DNA of 53,335 nucleotides from NCBI GenBank assembly GCA_945873755.1, contig CAMCEM010000006.1, forward strand, positions 1-53,335, written 5' to 3'. This document shows, piece after piece, positions 46,666 through 53,335 of this stretch (position 1 is the first letter of the stretch; each line of letters begins with the position of its first letter). A program made the position numbers and the translations under genes. The notes beneath the pieces were generated by a model. That model was not told the DNA's origin and ran no database searches. It worked only from the letters and a program-made list of their open reading frames with translations. Source of the DNA: Chitinophaga pinensis (GTDB lineage: Bacteria; Bacteroidota; Bacteroidia; UKL13-3).

Positions 46666-49600
46666 ATGAAAAAAATCTACAAATTAAATTACATTAAACC
46701 CATACTATTAGTAACGGTTTTCTTAATGTTTTTACTCAATGTAAAAGCGCAAACTACAAATATTGCCCCTCTTGCAACTGCGTTAGCTAGCACTTGTAAC
46801 ACTGGAGCTTGTGCTACTTTAAACGATTTAAATTTTGGAACTTGCGGAACACAACAAATGTGGATTACCTCAGGTGCTACAAATCCAGGTGCTACAATTT
46901 TTATTCAATTTACTTGGACAAGTCCACAAAGAATTAATAAGATTACTATCAATGCTGGTGAGTCTGGAAACAGATTTTTAGGTGGTGGTACTATTCAAAT
47001 TTGGGATGGTTCAACTTGGGTTAATCACCAAACTTTTGTTCAAGGTACTTTTGCTTGTGCTTATGATATCAATTTTCCTGCAATAACAACTACTCAGTTG
47101 AGAATAATAGATATAGTTGTTACTGGTACTCAAAGTTCAAATGTAAATTTTAGAGAAATTGAAATTTGGACTGCTCCACCAACCGGTTTTAACGATGCAG
47201 GGGTTGTGTCAATCGATTCACCATCTGTATTTTCAGCAGGAAACAGAAACGTAAAAGCAACTATTAGAAATTTTGGTGTAAATGCAATCAATACTGTTAA
47301 TGTAAATTGGTCTGTTAATGGTGTTTTACAAACACCAATTACTTACTCTTCAACATTAGATACCGCAAATGGTGCTGGTCCTAACACTGCACAAGTAACT
47401 TTAGGAACAATAACATTAGCAAACAATATATTATATAATTTTAAAGCATGGACTTCACAACCAAATAGTGTGGCAGATACTGTGAATGTGAATGATACAG
47501 CTATTTCTTCTTTACGCTCTCCTTTAGCTGGTAATTATACCATTGGTGCTACTGGCGATTTTGCTACACTTACTTTGGCTGCTAATACTTTAAATTCTGC
47601 TGGTGTTACTGGCCCAGTTGATTTTACTTTTATTGACAATGAATACAACAGAAATACGGGTGAAGTTTTCCCTATTACCCTTAATAGTTTTGTTGGAATG
47701 TCACCTAGTAATCCCATTAGTTTTAGACCTGCTTTAGGTGTAAATCCAATTATATCAGATAGTAATGCATTGGCATTAATGATATTTAATGGCGCTAGGT
47801 ATGTTAATTTTATTGGAACCAATTTAACCAATTCTACCAATAGAGACATGGTAATTCAAAACAGGTCTTTAAGTACTGGTTCAAATGTATTTATATTACG
47901 AAATGAAGCCAGAGGAATAAATATTTCAAATATAAATTTTAGATCAGGAAACCCTAGTAATATTGGAGGTGCTGCTCCTGCTATGATAAATATTGGTGGA
48001 ACCACCAATGTATTGGGAATTGGAAACGACAGCAATACCATCAAACACAATACCTTTTCTCCAGTATATAATGGTACTGTAGGAGCTAGATATGGAAAAG
48101 GGATTGTAGTAAGCGGACAAAGTGCTGTATTGCAAAACGACAATATTACCATTGACTCTAATTATTTTTATGGTTACAACCATGTAGCTATTTATATAAC
48201 AGAAACCAATAGTGGAAATGGTGCTAACTTTAATATTAGAGGCAATAGTATTTATGATACCGCAACGGCAACAATCAGTACCAATAATATTTATGGCATT
48301 TGGTTTAATCCAGCCAATGTAAATTCAGTAAATAATAATATAACAGGTAACTTTTTAGGAGGAACGGCACCATTTAATGGAGGCACAGGTCTAGGTTTAC
48401 AAAAACAAACGATAAACCATACAGGATTTTGGTATTATTATGGTATTTTTTCTAATGCGAGTATAGCTGGTCTTACTACCATTGCAAATAATAATATTAG
48501 AAACATGGAGTTCACTTCTACCTCTACTGGATACTTTCAAGGTATTTATTCGGGTTCGGGTATGTTAAATATATTAAATAATACCATAGGTAATCCAAAC
48601 GATACCAATAATATGGTATTTAATGGAGGAGGAGGAAATCAATGTACTGGTTTTTCTGGTATTTACTCTTTTTCAACAGGTATTACTAATATTAAAAATA
48701 ATGTCATTTCTAGTTTTACTGCAACTCAATTACAGGCCAATACTATTTTTGGAATTTATTCAAGTAGTAACAACTCTGCCAATATCAATATAGATAGTAA
48801 TGTAATATCGAGAATAAACACTAGATCAATTAGTTCTAGTACAACTACTTGTGGCGCCTTTTTAGGAATATTTTCAGGAAACGGATCTCCTAATGTACAA
48901 ATAAGAGGCAATATTATTGGAGGAGTAAATGCGGAAGATTCAATAAGTTTAATAAGCTCTACAATTGCTTCAAAAAGAGCAATGGGTATTTATGTTACAA
49001 ATGGAATCAATACCATTACTAATAACCGAGTACAACATTTATATACCAATAGCAATGCAACATTTGGCTTAACCCAAGCTGCTTTAGGTGGAATTTATTT
49101 ACAATCATTTACCAATGGACAAATAATGAGTAATAATTTGGTAAGTGATTTTAGAAATTATGGTTTACAAAGTATAGCGGTTTATGGATTAGCATCTACA
49201 AGTGGCGCAGCAACTATCAATAACAATACCGTTCGCGATTTTTATATTACATCCAACAATGCCAATACCTTTACCAATGCTAGTATCAATGGAATCGTAT
49301 TAACGACCAGTAATATTCATTCGGTTAATAACAATACCATTACCAATTTAGTTAATTTACCAACTAGCACAACTGCTGGTACACAAATTAATGGAATATT
49401 GTCTCAGGTAAATAACCAAGCAACAATAACCAATAACAACATAAACAGATTGACGTTTAATGGACCAGGTGCAGGCAGTGTTTTCGGTATAAACACATCA
49501 TCTAGTGCCGCGAACCAAATTATTAATCAAAATACTATTTCCCATTTAATAGTAGCAGATACAACAAATAATAGCCAAACCATTGTTGGTATCAATTTTA

Positions 49601-52600
49601 CTGCATCTAATGCCATAGCAGGAAATATATCAAGCTTAAGCAGAAACAACATACATAGTTTTAACCATGCTTATCCAACAGGTTTTGCCCCAACAGGCAG
49701 TATTCAGTATGGATTACAAATACAAAGTGGAACTGCCACCGTGTCTAATAACTTAATTAGAATAGGCAGAGATACATTAGGAAATCTAATTCAAAAGGCA
49801 GGCAATTACCGTGGTATATTAGTACAAAGTACACAAGGACAGTTGCGTGTTTATCATAACAATGTTTTAACAGATGCAAATCCAAACTATGGAGGAATTA
49901 ATACTGCTGCATTAGAAATTACAGGAACACCAACTGCATCAATATTTGCATTTACCGATATAAGAAACAATATTTTAGTAAATAATGCTACCAATAGTGG
50001 AACAGCATCAGGCAACCATTACAATGTAATGTATCCAACATCAATGTTCCAAAATTTGAATGGCGTAAATGTGTATACAATCAGATCAGATTTCAATTTA
50101 TATCACAATGCTTTAAGTGGTAACTCATTTATAGGAAGGTTTAACTTTACCAACTATGTCGATTTAAATTCATTGAGAAGAGCAGCACCAACTAATAATT
50201 TATTTATACAAGAAAGCTCTTCAGGTTTTATCAATCCAAACTTTGTAGATGGAACAGGAGCAGCTTCTAGTGTAGATTTAAGATTACAAACCAGTAATCC
50301 AGCAGAAAGTATGGGAGATACTACGATTGCAGCCTTTGTAATAGACGATATCAATGGAAATAACCGTACAGGTCGACCAGATATAGGTGCCCATTCAGGA
50401 ACCTTTACTTTAACTACCGATGCAATCAACCCAGCCATTTACTATAATAATTTAAGTAATGCAGGTTCTACCTCAAATAGAACTTTCCAAGCAACAGTAT
50501 ATGATGCAGGAGTAATAGGAACAGGAGCAGATGCGCCAAGGGTTTACTTTAGAAAAAATCAAGGAACTTGGGCTTCAACAGCAGGAACTATAGCATCAGG
50601 AACCACAACCAATGGGGTTTATGATTTTACTATTGACAATTCATTGGTAGGAGGAATCACTTTGGGCGATTCAATATATTATTATGTAATAGCGCAAGAT
50701 GTTGCAGCAGGAAATATCAACTCGAAAGAGCCGTATGTAACAGCTACCAATGTAAACACAGTAAGTGCTCCACCTACAGTAGCAGCTTCATACATTTACA
50801 ATGATCCAATTGCTACTACTGTTTATGTTGGTACAGGAAGTGGTTCGCCAGCTTATACCAGTTTAACAGGAACTTCCGGATTATTTGCTGCAATCAACAA
50901 CAGTGTATTAACAGGAAATACGAATGTATTGATACAAGGAAGTACTACTGAAACAGGTGCAGTTCAATTAAATAAATGGTTAGAAAGTGGAGCAGGAAGC
51001 TATACATTAACCATTAGACCAGCAGATGGAGCAGGTCAAGTATTGGTTTCAGGAACCAGTACCACAACCTTAGGTTTAATTCGTTTGGCAGGAACCGATC
51101 GTGTAAACATATTGGGCTGGTCACCAAGTGGCACTAATGCAGATACGAATTTAATCATACGTTGTACCACAACAGGTACCCCGGCATTGGCATTTATTAA
51201 TGGAGGATCGAACGATACAGTAAGAAATGTAATTGTAGAAAGTAGAAATACCATAACAGCTGGAGCGAATGCAGGAACCATTAATTTAAGTCCAACCACT
51301 ACCACACGTGGTTTAAGTAATTTGTCATTCATTAATAACTATATAAGAACAGATTTAACCAGTACACTATTCCCAGCAGTGGGTATATATGGACAAGGAA
51401 CTACTCCTAGGTTAAATACCAATATAGCCATTACTGGCAATCATTTTATCAACTTTACTTCTAATGGAGTTCAGTTGACAACAGGTTCGGGCGATGGCAA
51501 TGTAATAACAGGCAATCATTTTTATTATAATTACGGACCAATATTTACTTCAACTGCTACCTTAAATCCAATATTAATTAACGCAAGTACTACCACTAAC
51601 GACAATGTGATTGCTAATAATTGGATTGGTGGTTCTGCTCCATTTGCAGCAGGAAACCCTTGGACAATGAATGGTACTTTATCGTTTACAGGTATCAACT
51701 TAAATACAGGTTTAACTACAGGAACATTAGTAAACAGAAATGTTATACAAAATATTACCTTTAGTAGTACTACCAATACTAATGTAATGACAGGTATATT
51801 AGTTGCAGGAACTGCATCTATTTACAATATTACTAACAATAGAATTGGAAGTTTAAATTTAAGTGAAAGAATATTTTCTGCTGCAAATCAAAGAGTAACC
51901 GGAATACAATCAACCGCTACTGGAAATATTACAATTACAGGAGATACCGTATCTAATATTTTTGTAACCAATACAGGAACAAGTGCAGGAATTTGGGGTA
52001 TCAATGTGTTATCAGGCTCTTCAAACATTACCAATATTTCAAATAATTTTGTAAATACATTAATTACTACATCAGGTAATACTGGAACCACAACTGCTGC
52101 AGCAGTTGTGGGAATTATGTTGTCTTCAAATAGTTTAAGTCAAACTATTGCTAATAACGTGGTTAAAACATTGGTGAACCAAACTAATGCATCGCATAGT
52201 ATGTATGGTATATTAGTAAGTAGTGGATCAAACGTAATAAACAACAATTCTGTTTATGGATTAAACTCAAGATCTACTTCAACAAACACAACTACTGCAA
52301 TGTCATTGTCAGGAATTCATTGTTTTGCTTCGGTTACAGGTGCGCAAACATTAACCAATAATACAGTTGATAGTGTTTGGAGATGGAGCGCAACTCCTAC
52401 TACTACTCAAACCTCAGGTATTTCAGTATTTAATACATTTGGTCAATTGACATTTACAGACAATACGGTAAAAAATATCAATTCAAATACCAGTTCTGTT
52501 AATACACAAACAACAGCAGGACTATCTGGTATAATAATTAGTTGCCCAAGTGCAATCAACAATAATATTTCGAGAAACAAAGTGAGTATTATTAACCATA

Positions 52601-53335
52601 ACCATACCGCTGGCGGTGTTCATGTAATTGGTATGTTGGTGAGCACGAGTGCTAGTTTAGTAGGAAATAATTCAAGCGTTACTCGAAACTTCATACACAG
52701 TATCAGAAGTAATTCTGCAGGATCTCCAATTTTAACTGGTTTAACTAATATTAATGGTTTTGCATTATATGCCAATAATATGGTTAGAATGGGATTAGAT
52801 TCAGGAGCTAATATTTTTACCAATGCGAATACTCAAAGAGGTATTTGGCACCAAACAAGTACACAAAGTAACTATTACCACAATAGTGTATTGGTAGCAG
52901 GAAATCCAGGAACCGGAGCATTAAATACTTCAGCATTTGAGGTTTCACCTTTCCAAATTACTTCTGGACAAACATTAAATTTAAAAAACAATATTTTTAG
53001 CAATATTGCAAGCAATTCAGGAACAGCTACAGGCTTCCACTTTGGAGTTCGTTTTCAAGATTCATTAAGAATTAACAGTGATTACAATATTATTCACACA
53101 CCAGGTGTAAATGGTTTTGTGGGAGGCATGATTGTAACTAATTCGCGTTATGCTTTATTGGGAGGCGATAGCAATAGCTGGAAATCAAGAGTAAGATTAG
53201 ATTTAACTTCAGCTCAAGTAAATCCAAATTTTGAGTTGACTTCATTAGGAGTTGCAGATGTAGCATCTTTAGAATTAAATGCTAATAATCCAGCTGAAAA
53301 GAGTGGAGATGCTATGGTTACTGATGTAGTTGATG
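46666..53335 (+). CDS. Giant secreted discoidin/parallel beta-helix protein, 3' end outside the window
   Basis: Open from ATG 46666 to the right edge: 2223 codons with no stop, checked codon by codon through 50880 and by sampling after that. The signal peptide ends at NVKAQ (cleavage after about residue 28). Residues about 29-170 form a discoidin (F5/8 type C)-like domain with TIQIWDGSTW and FREIEIW, a fold that often binds carbohydrates. About 175-285 is CARDB/Ig-like. Two long right-handed beta-helix blocks follow: about 286-1245, full of short repeats of the NNNTITN/GIYS kind, and about 1379 onward, separated by an Ig-like domain (about 1246-1372; YYVIAQD). Each block opens with a GxFxTLxxA or LFAAINN stretch and closes with an NPAE motif, so they look duplicated. 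A T9SS tail is expected beyond the window. Confidence 0.92.
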   Translation, partial: MKKIYKLNYIKPILLVTVFLMFLLNVKAQTTNIAPLATALASTCNTGACATLNDLNFGTCGTQQMWITSGATNPGATIFIQFTWTSPQRINKITINAGESGNRFLGGGTIQIWDGSTWVNHQTFVQGTFACAYDINFPAITTTQLRIIDIVVTGTQSSNVNFREIEIWTAPPTGFNDAGVVSIDSPSVFSAGNRNVKATIRNFGVNAINTVNVNWSVNGVLQTPITYSSTLDTANGAGPNTAQVTLGTITLANNILYNFKAWTSQPNSVADTVNVNDTAISSLRSPLAGNYTIGATGDFATLTLAANTLNSAGVTGPVDFTFIDNEYNRNTGEVFPITLNSFVGMSPSNPISFRPALGVNPIISDSNALALMIFNGARYVNFIGTNLTNSTNRDMVIQNRSLSTGSNVFILRNEARGINISNINFRSGNPSNIGGAAPAMINIGGTTNVLGIGNDSNTIKHNTFSPVYNGTVGARYGKGIVVSGQSAVLQNDNITIDSNYFYGYNHVAIYITETNSGNGANFNIRGNSIYDTATATISTNNIYGIWFNPANVNSVNNNITGNFLGGTAPFNGGTGLGLQKQTINHTGFWYYYGIFSNASIAGLTTIANNNIRNMEFTSTSTGYFQGIYSGSGMLNILNNTIGNPNDTNNMVFNGGGGNQCTGFSGIYSFSTGITNIKNNVISSFTATQLQANTIFGIYSSSNNSANINIDSNVISRINTRSISSSTTTCGAFLGIFSGNGSPNVQIRGNIIGGVNAEDSISLISSTIASKRAMGIYVTNGINTITNNRVQHLYTNSNATFGLTQAALGGIYLQSFTNGQIMSNNLVSDFRNYGLQSIAVYGLASTSGAATINNNTVRDFYITSNNANTFTNASINGIVLTTSNIHSVNNNTITNLVNLPTSTTAGTQINGILSQVNNQATITNNNINRLTFNGPGAGSVFGINTSSSAANQIINQNTISHLIVADTTNNSQTIVGINFTASNAIAGNISSLSRNNIHSFNHAYPTGFAPTGSIQYGLQIQSGTATVSNNLIRIGRDTLGNLIQKAGNYRGILVQSTQGQLRVYHNNVLTDANPNYGGINTAALEITGTPTASIFAFTDIRNNILVNNATNSGTASGNHYNVMYPTSMFQNLNGVNVYTIRSDFNLYHNALSGNSFIGRFNFTNYVDLNSLRRAAPTNNLFIQESSSGFINPNFVDGTGAASSVDLRLQTSNPAESMGDTTIAAFVIDDINGNNRTGRPDIGAHSGTFTLTTDAINPAIYYNNLSNAGSTSNRTFQATVYDAGVIGTGADAPRVYFRKNQGTWASTAGTIASGTTTNGVYDFTIDNSLVGGITLGDSIYYYVIAQDVAAGNINSKEPYVTATNVNTVSAPPTVAASYIYNDPIATTVYVGTGSGSPAYTSLTGTSGLFAAINNSVLTGNTNVLIQGSTTETGAVQLNKWLESGAGSYTLTIRPADGAGQVLVSGTSTTTLGLIRLAGTDRVNILGWSPSGTNADTNLIIRCTTTGTPALAFINGGSNDTVRNVIVESRNTITAGANAGTINLSPTTTTRGLSNLSFINNYIRTDLTSTLFPAVGIYGQGTTPRLNTNIAITGNHFINFTSNGVQLTTGSGDGNVITGNHFYYNYGPIFTSTATLNPILINASTTTNDNVIANNWIGGSAPFAAGNPWTMNGTLSFTGINLNTGLTTGTLVNRNVIQNITFSSTTNTNVMTGILVAGTASIYNITNNRIGSLNLSERIFSAANQRVTGIQSTATGNITITGDTVSNIFVTNTGTSAGIWGINVLSGSSNITNISNNFVNTLITTSGNTGTTTAAAVVGIMLSSNSLSQTIANNVVKTLVNQTNASHSMYGILVSSGSNVINNNSVYGLNSRSTSTNTTTAMSLSGIHCFASVTGAQTLTNNTVDSVWRWSATPTTTQTSGISVFNTFGQLTFTDNTVKNINSNTSSVNTQTTAGLSGIIISCPSAINNNISRNKVSIINHNHTAGGVHVIGMLVSTSASLVGNNSSVTRNFIHSIRSNSAGSPILTGLTNINGFALYANNMVRMGLDSGANIFTNANTQRGIWHQTSTQSNYYHNSVLVAGNPGTGALNTSAFEVSPFQITSGQTLNLKNNIFSNIASNSGTATGFHFGVRFQDSLRINSDYNIIHTPGVNGFVGGMIVTNSRYALLGGDSNSWKSRVRLDLTSAQVNPNFELTSLGVADVASLELNANNPAEKSGDAMVTDVVD

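Noticed and set aside
47535..52823. Several minus-strand frames under 105 codons opposite the right-end gene
   Set aside because: The plus frame is continuous, with signal peptide and domains; the minus frames have biased composition and no family features.

Overview
This window is from a low-GC member of the Bacteroidota. Three things show it: type IX secretion (T9SS) C-terminal sorting domains on several very large secreted proteins, A-rich rather than Shine-Dalgarno leaders, and TAnnTTTG-type -7 promoter boxes. The menaquinone gene menC and a short CarB without an allosteric domain also fit. I cannot place it below phylum with confidence.

Layout. Positions 1-14325 are the 3' part of one giant secreted repeat protein: PKD-like repeats, then 52 units of about 80 aa, one HYR domain and a T9SS sorting domain. 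A signal-peptide OmpA-family barrel/peptidoglycan-binding protein follows 33 bp later. Then come carB and, converging on it, trigger factor and tRNA-Leu. From 27988 down to 20664 on the minus strand is a tightly packed four-gene operon: secreted type I pullulanase, lamin-tail/FlgD-like secreted protein, trmN6 and a small SET-domain protein. A GtrA-like gene diverges from it. Next on the minus strand are menC, a polytopic membrane protein with C-terminal TPRs, and a DUF721/DciA-like gene. The plus strand then has a GH3/serine-hydrolase fusion; a two-FAS1 lipoprotein (minus) follows, then an SPFH lipoprotein, an FAH-family enzyme and a PNGase F-like T9SS protein (plus). After these come gap (GAPDH, minus), an uncharacterised kinase-fold-like gene with a TTG start, and a second giant secreted gene (discoidin plus parallel beta-helix). 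That last gene runs off the right edge with no stop codon from 46666 to 53335.

The housekeeping functions (carB, tig, tRNA-Leu, trmN6, menC, gap) are ordinary. The distinctive part is surface biology. Two very large modular secreted proteins flank the window, and between them lie secreted glycan-active enzymes (pullulanase, NagZ-like GH3, PNGase F-like) and lipoproteins. The four longer intergenic gaps hold structured repeats: a 150-bp compound-palindrome tandem array (29694-30108), a hairpin cluster plus a 331-bp MITE-like element with 17-bp terminal inverted repeats (42851-43477), a 28-31-bp-arm inverted repeat element (44997-45165) and a 22-bp tandem repeat (45174-45261).

The most unusual signal I found is inside the giant repeat protein. 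Its last eight units follow a three-unit pattern in which one unit keeps only the first cysteine, the next keeps only the second, and the third keeps both. This suggests disulfides that bridge neighbouring units.
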